64,000 bases of DNA from Bacteroidales bacterium (GTDB lineage Bacteria > Bacteroidota > Bacteroidia > Bacteroidales > WCHB1-69): assembly GCA_024400635.1 (NCBI GenBank), contig JAKSMI010000005.1, forward strand, positions 1 to 64,000. The letters run 5' to 3'. Within the stretch, counting starts at the first letter, position 1. Every line of letters begins with the position of its first letter. The translations under genes and the position numbers were made by a program. The notes below the pieces were generated by a model that was given only the letters and a program-made list of their open reading frames with translations, ran no database searches and had not been told where the DNA came from. Shown here piece by piece: positions 41,689-50,952 of the stretch.

Positions 41689-43167
41689 TTAGAATTTCAA
41701 ATAGATATTGCTACCAATGACATCATCAGAAGGAGTGCCGTGAGAAAATGACAAAACTTTCAAAGCTTTCAAAGAAGATTTCTTCTTAAAATCGGCTGTC
41801 ATATATTGAAGCAATTCCTCATTATCATTCAAAAGGACAAAGTTGAAAACAGCATTCGAAGGAGTATTCGTTGAGGCAAACTTGAATGACATTCCCGTTT
41901 CAACATAATTGCTGTTTTTCATCATTTTCTTATAGTATTCCATCGAAGTAGTGGTATCAGATAAAATGAAATAATCCCTGGAAACCATCAAACTTCGGTA
42001 TTCATCATTTTTATAAATTGAAGAAAACAATCCAGAATAAGAAACTGATTCACAATCAAATATGGATTTTGGCGTATTATTCAGCAATGAGTCCACATTC
42101 ATGCCTTCAGCAAAGAAAGAGTTCATAGATGCCACATTGGTATCCAATTTCAATACACAATAATGATATTCATCAGAATCTTGCTTCAATGTGAAATATA
42201 CCGATTGCACTGGCGCCAAATGTTGATAATTGGCAATAACTTCCGGATTGAAAATTTTGAGGTCAGCAAGATTTTCAGCTGTTTTTTTATGTTTATCATT
42301 ATCAATAATCGTAATATTATTGGCATCCAATGGTATTACGCGTTGAGGAAATTCATTATCGGGTTCAGCATTGACATATTTTTGAAAATCGGCATTATCG
42401 GAGAAAATGTAACCCGATAGGAAAATTTCGGATTCCGTAAAACGAATTTGATAAGCGCACCAACTTGCCTTTTGAAGCGTAGACTCTACCAAAGCAGCAT
42501 ATTCTTCATTATTATGCTGTGTTATAACAGAAGCATACTTTTCTGCATTAATCAAAAGCCAATTCTGTTTTGTATTTTTCTCCACCAACTTATGCAATTT
42601 CTTAAAAGTACGATCTTTTGACAAACCTTTGGGATACTCCAGTTGGACAATTGTTTTCTTCAGCAATTCAACATCTTCGGAAACAGAAAACACGCTATTA
42701 TGGAAAACGAATTTAAAGTCCTTATAGTGAGTTCCATAAGAATAGATTTCATATTCTTCGAACTGGATGTGGTTACGAGGGTCTATCTGCAAAAGTTTAA
42801 GCATGTTTTTGAAATAATGCTCATCCATACGGGTAGAGAAGACAGGAATGACTTTGCCATCTTCCACGAAGCCAGAGACCACGATTTCACCGTTTTTCTG
42901 TTTCATTTTTTCCAAAAACGATTCAAAACCAGCCAAGCCGTCCAAGGCAAAAAGCTCTGTCAGGTATGGCATGAGCGATGCTGAAGACTTGACAAACTGT
43001 TCGTTGTCGTTAATTTCCACCACAAAGGCGGCATCTGCCGGAACGGTCTCAATGAGCGGAGCGTTGGTCTGTCTGAAAAAATTGACATAAAAGAATATTG
43101 CCACCGCGACCAACACAACACCCACGCAGGCTAAAGATATACCCCATGCTTTTGCATTCGTACTCAT
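41689..43167 (-). CDS. Membrane-anchored protein of unknown function
   Basis: A 492-residue protein with one N-terminal membrane span (residues about 8-27) and a large soluble part with PLIETVPADAAFVVEINDNE at its start, a pattern like DUF3352-type proteins. Repeated segments (FVFHNSVFSVSEDVELLKK and similar) suggest tandem domains. It lies in an operon-like row with DUF5606 and DUF1846 genes. Function not known. Confidence 0.6.
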   Translation of the reverse strand: MSTNAKAWGISLACVGVVLVAVAIFFYVNFFRQTNAPLIETVPADAAFVVEINDNEQFVKSSASLMPYLTELFALDGLAGFESFLEKMKQKNGEIVVSGFVEDGKVIPVFSTRMDEHYFKNMLKLLQIDPRNHIQFEEYEIYSYGTHYKDFKFVFHNSVFSVSEDVELLKKTIVQLEYPKGLSKDRTFKKLHKLVEKNTKQNWLLINAEKYASVITQHNNEEYAALVESTLQKASWCAYQIRFTESEIFLSGYIFSDNADFQKYVNAEPDNEFPQRVIPLDANNITIIDNDKHKKTAENLADLKIFNPEVIANYQHLAPVQSVYFTLKQDSDEYHYCVLKLDTNVASMNSFFAEGMNVDSLLNNTPKSIFDCESVSYSGLFSSIYKNDEYRSLMVSRDYFILSDTTTSMEYYKKMMKNSNYVETGMSFKFASTNTPSNAVFNFVLLNDNEELLQYMTADFKKKSSLKALKVLSFSHGTPSDDVIGSNIYLKF

Positions 43168-43173
43168 AATTCT

Positions 43174-43584
43174 CTACTTTTGCTCGTCTTTTTGCTCTTC
43201 ATTATCGTCAATCAATCCCTTTTCAACAAGCTGGTTATACCAAAGGATGACTTTCTTCATATTGGAAACATAAACCCTGTCGCGGTCATAATTGGGAAGG
43301 ACTTCTGCGAAATAAGCTTTCAGGGCCTTGCCATCAGAAAGGTTAACTTCACATTTTGCGCCATTTTCCTTTTTGAATACCGACAAAAGAACGCTTTGCA
43401 ATGAAACATCTTCGTCTTCGGTAAAAATCGATATATTGTCCAATGTAGCCACGCCGTCATTGGGAAATACGGGCAAACGCTTGCCGTCAGTCAATGATTC
43501 AACAATAAAACTTGTGCTGTTGTGTGAGATGAGTTTGAATAAACCACTTTTTCCTGTTACAGATAAAATCTTTGATAAATCCAT
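43174..43584 (-). CDS. DUF5606 protein
   Basis: A 136-residue protein with SLTDGKRLPVFPNDGVATLD and ENGAKCEVNLSDGKALKAYF, the conserved pattern of DUF5606, found widely in Bacteroidota. SVTGKSGLFKLISHNSTSFI at the start looks like a small beta-barrel. No function is known. Confidence 0.8.
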   Translation of the reverse strand: MDLSKILSVTGKSGLFKLISHNSTSFIVESLTDGKRLPVFPNDGVATLDNISIFTEDEDVSLQSVLLSVFKKENGAKCEVNLSDGKALKAYFAEVLPNYDRDRVYVSNMKKVILWYNQLVEKGLIDDNEEQKDEQK

Positions 43585-43603
43585 TTTATAATTTGTTAGA
43601 TGA

Positions 43604-44491
43604 TTAATAATAGATATAATTTCTTATTCTTTTGTAAATCAATTTTTTGTCTTTTGTTCTCGTTTCCACGGTCCAATTATTTTCCTGATCGTAATCAGCA
43701 TAATCATAATGTTCACGACTATCATGGAGACGATCCTCAAAAATAACTTTCGACAATGAACCGTCCTGATTATACTGAGTATAAGTATATTCAATCAGGT
43801 CATTTTCACCTTTGAAAGCTCTACGGTTAACTTCATCGCCAAAGTTATCATATTCAATCGTCACATACTTATAAACTTTTCCTGAAGGATCGTACTCTTC
43901 GACACGACTCAACAAGCCATTTTCATTGTACTGAGAGCAATTTTTGAGCGAATAGCCATCGTAATGGCGCACCATTTCAATCACATTGCCCATCCCGTCG
44001 GTCTTGTAGGTTGTCGTCTGCATTAGTGAATCGTCAGCAAAGATTTTCTCTGCGGAAAGAAAATCATTAACATCATACTCATAACGGCATTCAACCGTTG
44101 TATTTGACTGAAAATCAATTTCTTTCCACGATTCCATGCGGGCATCTGAAAGATAATGGTATGTTCGGGCCAACAAAGTATCCTTTTCGGGAGTCAACTT
44201 GCAGGTTGACAACAAATAGCCGTCTTTGCTGTAAAGCTGCACGAAAACCCAAGCCGTATCAAAAATCGCTTCTTCCACATTAGCAGTATCTTCAGAAGAA
44301 GTTAGTGCGCGGCTCAGCAAAGTATAAGTCGTTATCTCCTTAACATTTCCGTAGATATGATTACGCTGGAGATGATTTTTCAGAACATCGGGGACAATAA
44401 CGATTTCAGCCGTTTTGTGCCTGCAGGCCACGAAGCAAGTCAGACACAGGAGACTGGACATCATCCCAACCAACAAAGTGGAATATTTCAT
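43604..44491 (-). CDS. Lipoprotein with YD-like repeats
   Basis: Start at 44491 (MKYSTLLVGMMSSL), 295 residues. The lipobox LTCFVAC puts the lipidated Cys near residue 23. The second half contains several YDxxGxxx-type strands (MGNVIEMVRHYDGYS, YDNFGDEVNRRAF, YNQDGSLSKVIFED). Such short repeats are found in many secreted proteins of Bacteroidota. Function unknown. Confidence 0.6.
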   Translation of the reverse strand: MKYSTLLVGMMSSLLCLTCFVACRHKTAEIVIVPDVLKNHLQRNHIYGNVKEITTYTLLSRALTSSEDTANVEEAIFDTAWVFVQLYSKDGYLLSTCKLTPEKDTLLARTYHYLSDARMESWKEIDFQSNTTVECRYEYDVNDFLSAEKIFADDSLMQTTTYKTDGMGNVIEMVRHYDGYSLKNCSQYNENGLLSRVEEYDPSGKVYKYVTIEYDNFGDEVNRRAFKGENDLIEYTYTQYNQDGSLSKVIFEDRLHDSREHYDYADYDQENNWTVETRTKDKKLIYKRIRNYIYY

Positions 44492-44515
44492 TCGATGTTC
44501 TTTATTCATCATCAA

Positions 44516-46522
44516 TTATTTTACGAATTGGTCAACAAGCTGATCATCGGCGATATTGGCGATAGTCACTTTGAGCATAGGATTGAGCTGCATAGCACGT
44601 TTGATAGCGAACATAGCGCCATCGTTGCGGGCCCAAGCGCGGCGGGCTATACCATTATTGACATCCCAATAGAGCATATTCTGGAGGCGTCTGTCGGCAT
44701 CCGCGGAACCGTCGAGGAGCATACCAAAACCACCGTTGATGACTTCGCCCCAACCGACGCCTCCACCATTATGGATGGACACCCAGGTGGCGCCACGGAA
44801 AGAGTCGCCGATGACATTCTGAATGGCCATATCGGCGGTAAAGGACGATCCGTCGTAGATGTTGGAAGTTTCGCGGAATGGAGAGTCCGTACCGGAAACA
44901 TCGTGATGGTCACGACCTAAGACTACAGGAGCGGTCAACTTACCCGACTTGATAGCATCGTTGAAGGCCTGAGCAATCTTGATACGGCCTTCGGCATCGG
45001 CATACAAGATACGAGCCTGAGAACCGACAACCAGTTTGTTGGCCTTGGCACCCTTGATCCAAGTGATATTGTCGTGCATCTGCTGTTGGATTTCTGACGG
45101 TGAATTCTTGGCGATTTCTTCCAGGACTTCAATAGCAAGCTGGTCGGTAACATCGAGGTCTTCGGCTTTGCCTGAAGTGCAAACCCAGCGGAAAGGACCA
45201 AAACCGTAGTCGAAGCACATAGGTCCCATAATATCCTGAACATAAGAAGGATAACGGAAAGTTCCGTCTTCTTTCATAATATCGGCACCGGCGCGGCTTG
45301 ATTCCAAGAGGAAAGCGTTGCCATAATCGAAAAAGTACATGCCTTGGGCTGCCAATTTGTTGACAGCTGCCACATGGCGGCGCAAACTTGCCTGTACCGC
45401 TTCTTTGAATTTCTGAGGTTCTTCCGCCATCATACGTTTCGATTCTTCGAAAGAATAGCCAACGGGATAATAGCCGCCAGCCCAGGGATTATGCAATGAG
45501 GTCTGGTCTGAGCCCAAGTCAACCTGAATATGATGTTCCGCGCAATATTCCCACAAATCGACAATATTGCCTTGATAGGCAAAAGATTTGGCGATTTTCT
45601 GTTGACGAGCTTCAGCGACCTTGGTCATCAGCACGTCAAGGTCGTCGCAAACTTCATCGACCCAACCTTGGGCATAACGTTTCTGTGTTGCGGAAGGGTT
45701 GATTTCAGCGGTAATGGAAACCACGCCTGCGATATCGCCAGCTTTAGGCTGAGCACCCGACATGCCACCCAAACCCGCGGTAACAAAGAGTTTACCGGCA
45801 GCACCTCCACCTATCTTACGGCATGCATTCAACACCGTAATCGTTGTGCCGTGAACAATACCTTGAGGTCCGATATACATATAAGAACCCGCAGTCATCT
45901 GACCGTACTGGCTCACGCCCATCGCGTTGAAGCGTTCCCAATGATCTGGTTTCGAGTAATTTGGAATCACCATGCCATTAGTAACGACGACGCGCGGAGC
46001 ATCTTTATGAGAGGGAAACAAACCCATTGGGTGACCTGAATACATCACCAAAGTCTGTTCATCTGTCATTTCTGACAAATACTTCATCACGAGGCGATAC
46101 TGTGCCCAGTTTTGGAAAACAGCGCCATTGCCACCGTAGGTGATCAGTTCGTGAGGGTGCTGAGCCACTGCGGGATCAAGATTGTTCTGAATCATCAGCA
46201 TAATGGCAGCAGCTTGTCGGCAACGTGCCGGATATGCCTCAATGGGGCGGGCATACATATCATAATCCGGACGGAAACGATACATGTAAATGCGGCCGTA
46301 ATCCTGCAATTCCTTCATGAATTCGGGAGCCAAAGTAGCGTGCAGTGACGGATCGAAATAGCGAAGAGCGTTCTTCAATGCCAATTTCTTTTCCTGTTTC
46401 GTCAGAATGTCCTTTCTTTTAGGAGCATGATTGACAGTATTATCGTACGGTTTCGGAGCTGGAAGCTGTGCCGGAATCCCCTGTCTGAGGTCGTTTTGAA
46501 ATTCCTGTAAAGTCATATTCAT
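44516..46522 (-). CDS. hutU: Urocanate hydratase
   Basis: Start at 46522, 668 residues. The enzyme turns urocanate into imidazolonepropionate in histidine breakdown. NAD-binding GGAAGKLFVTAGLGGMSGAQP and GGVGWGEVINGGFGMLLDGS are the family signatures. It is longer than the bacterial 557-residue type, in line with the long clade of urocanases seen in Bacteroidota. A minus-strand box TAAATTTG lies about 25-30 bases upstream. No other hut genes are nearby. Confidence 0.88.
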   Translation of the reverse strand: MNMTLQEFQNDLRQGIPAQLPAPKPYDNTVNHAPKRKDILTKQEKKLALKNALRYFDPSLHATLAPEFMKELQDYGRIYMYRFRPDYDMYARPIEAYPARCRQAAAIMLMIQNNLDPAVAQHPHELITYGGNGAVFQNWAQYRLVMKYLSEMTDEQTLVMYSGHPMGLFPSHKDAPRVVVTNGMVIPNYSKPDHWERFNAMGVSQYGQMTAGSYMYIGPQGIVHGTTITVLNACRKIGGGAAGKLFVTAGLGGMSGAQPKAGDIAGVVSITAEINPSATQKRYAQGWVDEVCDDLDVLMTKVAEARQQKIAKSFAYQGNIVDLWEYCAEHHIQVDLGSDQTSLHNPWAGGYYPVGYSFEESKRMMAEEPQKFKEAVQASLRRHVAAVNKLAAQGMYFFDYGNAFLLESSRAGADIMKEDGTFRYPSYVQDIMGPMCFDYGFGPFRWVCTSGKAEDLDVTDQLAIEVLEEIAKNSPSEIQQQMHDNITWIKGAKANKLVVGSQARILYADAEGRIKIAQAFNDAIKSGKLTAPVVLGRDHHDVSGTDSPFRETSNIYDGSSFTADMAIQNVIGDSFRGATWVSIHNGGGVGWGEVINGGFGMLLDGSADADRRLQNMLYWDVNNGIARRAWARNDGAMFAIKRAMQLNPMLKVTIANIADDQLVDQFVK

Positions 46523-46680
46523 TTTATTTATTGATTTAAAACAAAAATGCAAATTTACAATTTTTTTTGGGACCATAGAACAGATATTCAAAATTTATTT
46601 TTAAGAATCGTTATTTCGCCATTATTTTGTAACTTTGCCGCTGAGAGCTGGAAAAATGTGGATATCTTAAACATCTCAAC

Positions 46681-47853
46681 ATGAAAATAAAACGAATCCT
46701 CTTTATCATTGCCGTGGGACTGCTAATGTCTGGAGGTTTGCTGACGCATTTCACAGCGCAAAAAGAGGAATTCCATTTGCGAATCGGAGAAATCAACCAT
46801 TTAGGAGCACCATTGAATTTATCTTTACAACTTACTGATTTCCAAATCATCAACAACAATCAAGTCATAAATTTTTCAGCATTTTTGCACGTGCATGATG
46901 TCAATGGATATTGGAAAGGAGAAGTGCGTGCCAACCGAATGTTATGGCATCAAGGGAATCGCATTTTTCTAAAAGCGGCAGATAAGGATTTGGGAGGCTG
47001 TACCCTACTCGTCACTCGTGACCCTGCCGGCCTGGGGGTTGTATATGCCGCCTACCTGATTTTCACCGTCTTCATCATGGGCTTCTTTGCCTCGCCAAAC
47101 GGTCAATTTCGACAATTGCTACAGAGCGAGGGCGCCTCATTCAAAAACAGCAAGTACCAATGCGCCGCATTCATCAGCACCGTCATGTTCACCTTGACAA
47201 TATTAGGATTGATAATCTTTCGTTATTTCTTCCGGGGGCACAATCCCTTTAGTAATCTGTTTGACAGTTTGTTACTATTTGCCTTAGGCATCACAATTGT
47301 TGGCATTTTTGTCTGCAGACGAAGTACCATGTTGGCATTTCTCTCACTACCGGTGGCAGGATTTGCGATCCTGGCAGGCTTCATGACGGGTGGCTCGACG
47401 GCATCGCCGACACAAGCCATACTCAACTCGTCCTGGCTGCCCATTCACGTGTCGTTCATCATGATGGCATACAGTCTTTTCGCTTTCACATTACTAACAT
47501 CAATAATTTGTATTTTTTTCATTTTCAGAAATATAAATAAAGAAAAAGTACGACACCTAACTCAAATAAGCCAAATTTGCGGTCTATGGGGAGAAGGCTT
47601 GCTCGCAATAGGCATCATGGTGGGTTCGATATGGGCAAGTATGTCTTGGGGCAGTTACTGGGACTGGGACCCGAAAGAAACGTGCGCCCTGCTAACCTTA
47701 TTGGCTTATGGCATAGTGCTGGCAATCTCTTTCGGTTCTAAATCGAAAACGCGACCTCTCACCTATCATTTACTAATGCTAATTCCCTTTTGCCTTTTAC
47801 TGATGACTTATTTTGGAGTGAACGTTTGGTTTGGTGGCAAACATGCGTACTAA
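46681..47853 (+). CDS. CcsA-like cytochrome c assembly protein
   Basis: A 390-residue protein. The N-terminal 140 residues hold one or two spans and a soluble ResB-like fragment. The rest has about eight spans with SWGSYWDWDPKETCALLTLL, the tryptophan-rich heme-handling motif of CcmC/CcmF/CcsA proteins. The periplasmic His residues expected for heme (THFTA, VHVSFIMMAYSLF) are present. It would move or attach heme to cytochrome c or NrfA-type proteins. Confidence 0.85.
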   Translation: MKIKRILFIIAVGLLMSGGLLTHFTAQKEEFHLRIGEINHLGAPLNLSLQLTDFQIINNNQVINFSAFLHVHDVNGYWKGEVRANRMLWHQGNRIFLKAADKDLGGCTLLVTRDPAGLGVVYAAYLIFTVFIMGFFASPNGQFRQLLQSEGASFKNSKYQCAAFISTVMFTLTILGLIIFRYFFRGHNPFSNLFDSLLLFALGITIVGIFVCRRSTMLAFLSLPVAGFAILAGFMTGGSTASPTQAILNSSWLPIHVSFIMMAYSLFAFTLLTSIICIFFIFRNINKEKVRHLTQISQICGLWGEGLLAIGIMVGSIWASMSWGSYWDWDPKETCALLTLLAYGIVLAISFGSKSKTRPLTYHLLMLIPFCLLLMTYFGVNVWFGGKHAY

Positions 47854-48049
47854 AATCGCACACATCTTCCCATTTTCTCCGAAATCAAGATTGAAACGAC
47901 AGTGCATCAGATACGAAATTCCACATAAAACCCATAAATTTCAATTTCAAACAGATTAACAATCAAGAAATTATAAAAAAAATAAAAATAATAACTTTGA
48001 TTATTGGATATGTGAAAAAAAATCGTATTTTTGCATCGCAATTTTGCAA

Positions 48050-48124
48050 GGGAGCTTAGCTCAGTTGGTTTAGAGCATCTGCCTTACAAGCAGAGGGTCA
48101 CTAGTTCGAATCTAGTAGTTCCCA
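48050..48124 (+). tRNA. tRNA-Val (TAC)
   Basis: GGGAGCTTAGCTCAGTTGGT starts a normal cloverleaf. The anticodon stem TCTGC/GCAGA encloses CTTACAA (anticodon TAC). The acceptor is GGGAGCT/AGTTCCC with one G-T pair, discriminator A, no CCA encoded. A TATTTTTG box at 48026-48033 lies 16 bases upstream. Confidence 0.95.
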
Positions 48125-48130
48125 CGAAAA

Positions 48131-48165
48131 AGAGACTTACGATATATCGTGAGTCTCTTTTTTTT
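48131..48165 (+). terminator. Terminator of tRNA-Val
   Basis: AGAGACT-ACGAT (48131-48143) pairs with ATCGT-AGTCTCT (48146-48158), followed by eight T to 48165. Confidence 0.92.
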
Positions 48166-48304
48166 ACATAAGCATTTAGATTACAAATGCGATATTCACA
48201 CTGAACATGAGTATACCAAAGGCATGCGACCTTTTATACTGCCGACAGAGATTTAATTCCCAAAAATATTTCATAATTATCGTTTTTTATTCAAAATAAT
48301 TCAC

Positions 48305-48312
48305 TACCTTTG
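48305..48312 (+). promoter_or_regulatory. Promoter of serC
   Basis: TACCTTTG is a -7 box of TAnnTTTG type, about 70 bases before the serC start, leaving a leader of roughly 60 nt. Confidence 0.55.
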
Positions 48313-48379
48313 CGTCTGTTTTTAAAGTAAAGATTAAAATATAACAATTTCACATATTTAATAACATAAAACATTAATT

Positions 48380-49498
48380 ATGAAAGCAGTACACAATTTT
48401 AATGCAGGTCCTTGCAAACTTCCGCAGGAAGCAATTGAATCTACAATTAACGCCATCCGCAACTTCGACAACACCGGCGTTGGTCTGATGGAAATCTCAC
48501 ACCGTACTCCAGGTTGGGAACGCGTTATGGCTGAAACCCGTCAGTTATGGCGTGATTTGCTCAACATTCCCGATGAATACGAAGTATTGTTCCTTGGTGG
48601 TGGCGCAAGCACCCAGTTTTTCACTGTTCCCGCAAATTTGATGAAAACCAAGGCTGCTTATCTGCAGACTGGCGTTTGGGCAAAGAAAGCCATTAAGGAA
48701 GCTAAGAATTTCGGTAAGACTGAAGTCGTTGCTTCTTCAGAAGATAAAACATACAACTACATTCCAAAGGGTTGGACCGTTCCTGCTGATGCCGACTATT
48801 TCCACATCACTACCAACAACACCATCTACGGTACTGAAATCCGCAAGGATTTTGATGCCAGCGAAATCAACAATGTCATGCTCGTTGCCGATATGTCATC
48901 AGACATTATGAGCCGTCCTGTTGACGTTAAGAAATATGGTTTGATTTACGGTGGCGCTCAAAAGAACGTGGGTCCTGCCGGCGTTACTTTCGTTATCGTT
49001 AGAAAAGACATCCTCGGCAACATCGGTGACCGCGCTTATATGAATCCGCTTCCAACGATGGTTGACTACCGCACCCACGCCGCTGAAGAAGCCAAGAACA
49101 TCTCTATGTTCAATACTCCTCCAGTACTTCCTATTTTCGTTATGCACGAAACTTTGACTTGGTTGAAGAACACTATCGGTGGTGTTGCTGAAATGAACAA
49201 GATCAACATGAAGAAATCCAATATGTTGTACGAAGAAATCGATCGCAACAGCATGTTCGTTGGTACCGTTGCCGACAAGGGCGACCGTTCCATCATGAAC
49301 CACTGCTGGGTTATGGCTCCTGGTTACGAAGACAAGCAAGACGCCTTCATGGCATTTGCTAAGGAATGCGGTATGATCGGCATCAAGGGCCACCGTTCAG
49401 TGGGCGGTTTCCGCGCATCTCTCTACAATGCTTGCACTGTTGAAGACGTTGAAGCTCTCGTTGACTGCATGCAGAAATTTGAAAAAGCAAACAAATAA
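48380..49498 (+). CDS. serC: Phosphoserine aminotransferase
   Basis: A 372-residue PLP enzyme of usual length that makes phosphoserine in the serine pathway. [16 protein letters not shown] opens it, [11 protein letters not shown] binds phosphate, and [18 protein letters not shown] carries the PLP lysine. The next metabolic gene, serA, is 455 bases downstream; a four-helix-bundle gene lies between them. Codon use is typical of highly expressed genes. Confidence 0.96.
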   Translation: MKAVHNFNAGPCKLPQEAIESTINAIRNFDNTGVGLMEISHRTPGWERVMAETRQLWRDLLNIPDEYEVLFLGGGASTQFFTVPANLMKTKAAYLQTGVWAKKAIKEAKNFGKTEVVASSEDKTYNYIPKGWTVPADADYFHITTNNTIYGTEIRKDFDASEINNVMLVADMSSDIMSRPVDVKKYGLIYGGAQKNVGPAGVTFVIVRKDILGNIGDRAYMNPLPTMVDYRTHAAEEAKNISMFNTPPVLPIFVMHETLTWLKNTIGGVAEMNKINMKKSNMLYEEIDRNSMFVGTVADKGDRSIMNHCWVMAPGYEDKQDAFMAFAKECGMIGIKGHRSVGGFRASLYNACTVEDVEALVDCMQKFEKANK

Positions 49499-49509
49499 AT
49501 TATTAACAA

Positions 49510-49932
49510 GTGAACAGTGATCAGTGAACAGTGATCAGATTTTATGAATCATAAGGATTTAAATGTTTGGAAGGAAAGTATGCTTTTAGTGAAAAAAGTT
49601 TATTTATTACTTGCAGGTTTTCCACAATCCGAACAATTTGGTTTATGTTCACAAATGAGAAGAGCTGCGGTTTCAATTCCGTCAAATATTGCGGAAGGTT
49701 GTGGTAGAAATAGCGATAAGGAAGCAATACACTTTTGTTATATTTCTCATGGCTCGCTGGCAGAATTGGAAACACAGCTGCTGATATCGGCAGACTTGAA
49801 ATACATAAAGTCTGATAATGATATTTTTGATCAGATAACGACGGTTAGAAAATTGTTATCAGGTTTTATTAATCATCTACAACAGAAAAACGATCTGAAT
49901 GCGTAGCACTCTCATAACTAATCACAGTTCAC
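49510..49932. mobile_element. Inserted four-helix-bundle element with inverted flanks between serC and serA
   Basis: GTGAACAGTGATCA occurs twice in tandem at 49510-49537, and its near complement TAATCACAGTTCAC lies at 49919-49932 (12 of 14 positions). They bracket the S23-type gene as imperfect inverted repeats. Intervening sequences with S23-type proteins in 23S rRNA genes have the same build. An insertion splitting an ancestral serC-serA operon is the simplest reading. Confidence 0.55.
49544..49906 (+). CDS. Four-helix-bundle protein (S23/Avd-like)
   Basis: A 120-residue protein. LNVWKESMLLVKKVYLLL, SQMRRAAVSIPSNIAEGCGR and SLAELETQLLISADL are the conserved helices of the family. Relatives are encoded in 23S rRNA intervening sequences and, as Avd, next to diversity-generating retroelement reverse transcriptases. 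No reverse transcriptase is nearby, so a DGR role is unlikely. Basic surface suggests nucleic-acid binding. Confidence 0.85.
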   Translation: MNHKDLNVWKESMLLVKKVYLLLAGFPQSEQFGLCSQMRRAAVSIPSNIAEGCGRNSDKEAIHFCYISHGSLAELETQLLISADLKYIKSDNDIFDQITTVRKLLSGFINHLQQKNDLNA

Positions 49933-49953
49933 AGCTCACTAATAACAAAAATC

Positions 49954-50871
49954 ATGAAAGTATTAATCGCAACAGAAAAACCTTTCGCAAAAGCCGCCGT
50001 TGACGGCATTCGCGCTATCGTAGAAAAAGCAGGTTATGAACTTTGCTTATTAGAAAAATACACCGACGTTCAACAGTTTTATGATGCAGTAGCAGACGTT
50101 GACGCTCTCATCGTTCGTTCTGACAAAGTTACCGCAGAAGTTATTGACGCCGCTAAAAACCTCAAAATCGTCGTTCGTGCTGGCGCCGGTTTCGACAACT
50201 TGGACCTTGCCGCTTGCACCGCCAACAACATCGTGGCTATGAATACTCCCGGCCAGAACTCAAATGCTGTGGCAGAATTAGCCCTCGGTATGATGATTTA
50301 TATGGCTCGCAACACTTTCAAACCCGGTACAGGTGCTGAATTGAAAGGCAAGAAAGTCGGTATCCAGGCTTACGGTAACGTGGGTCGCCTCGTGGCTGAA
50401 AAAGCTAAGGCCATGGGTATGGAAGTTTGGGCATTCGATCCTTTCGTTCCAAAGGAAAAAATGGAAGCCGAAGGCGTTCATGTTCCCGCCACTTTGGAAG
50501 AAATGTACGAAAACTGCAACTACATTTCCTTGCATATCCCCGCTAACGATCAGACTAAGAAGTCAATCGGTAAGAACCTCGTTGGCAGAATGCCTAAGGG
50601 TGGTTGCTTAATCAACACCGCTCGTAAGGAAGTTATCAATGAAGAAGAACTTTCCGCTTTGATGGCCGAAAGAGAAGACCTTAAATACTGCACCGATATC
50701 GCTCCAGTTGAAATGGGTCTCTTCGAAAACTACGAAAAACGCTTCTTCGCCACTCCTAAGAAACAAGGTGCCGAAACCGCTGAAGCTAACATCAACGCCG
50801 GTTTGGCCGCTGCCAACCAGATTGTTAACTTCTTCGTTAATGGCGACAAGAAATTCCAAGTAAACAAATAG
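49954..50871 (+). CDS. serA: D-3-phosphoglycerate dehydrogenase
   Basis: A 305-residue short-form enzyme: substrate and NAD domains only, without the ACT regulatory domain. VVRAGAGFDNLDLAAC, KKVGIQAYGNVGRLVAEKAK (GxGxxG variant) and the INTARKEVINEEEL motif are visible. It commits 3-phosphoglycerate to serine. Linked to serC. Confidence 0.94.
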   Translation: MKVLIATEKPFAKAAVDGIRAIVEKAGYELCLLEKYTDVQQFYDAVADVDALIVRSDKVTAEVIDAAKNLKIVVRAGAGFDNLDLAACTANNIVAMNTPGQNSNAVAELALGMMIYMARNTFKPGTGAELKGKKVGIQAYGNVGRLVAEKAKAMGMEVWAFDPFVPKEKMEAEGVHVPATLEEMYENCNYISLHIPANDQTKKSIGKNLVGRMPKGGCLINTARKEVINEEELSALMAEREDLKYCTDIAPVEMGLFENYEKRFFATPKKQGAETAEANINAGLAAANQIVNFFVNGDKKFQVNK

Positions 50872-50892
50872 TATTTGGTATTTAATACAATT

Positions 50893-50921
50893 AAAGGCGG
50901 TCGATTCCGACCGCCTTTTTT
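50893..50921 (+). terminator. Terminator of serA
   Basis: AAAGGCGGTCG (50893-50903) pairs with CGACCGCCTTT (50908-50918), loop ATTC, T-run to 50921. Confidence 0.92.
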
Positions 50922-50952
50922 CAATAAACAAATAAAAAAACACACAGGCAAC

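Noticed and set aside
49544-49906. Diversity-generating retroelement, because the four-helix-bundle protein resembles Avd.
   Set aside because: No reverse transcriptase, template repeat or variable repeat is present nearby.
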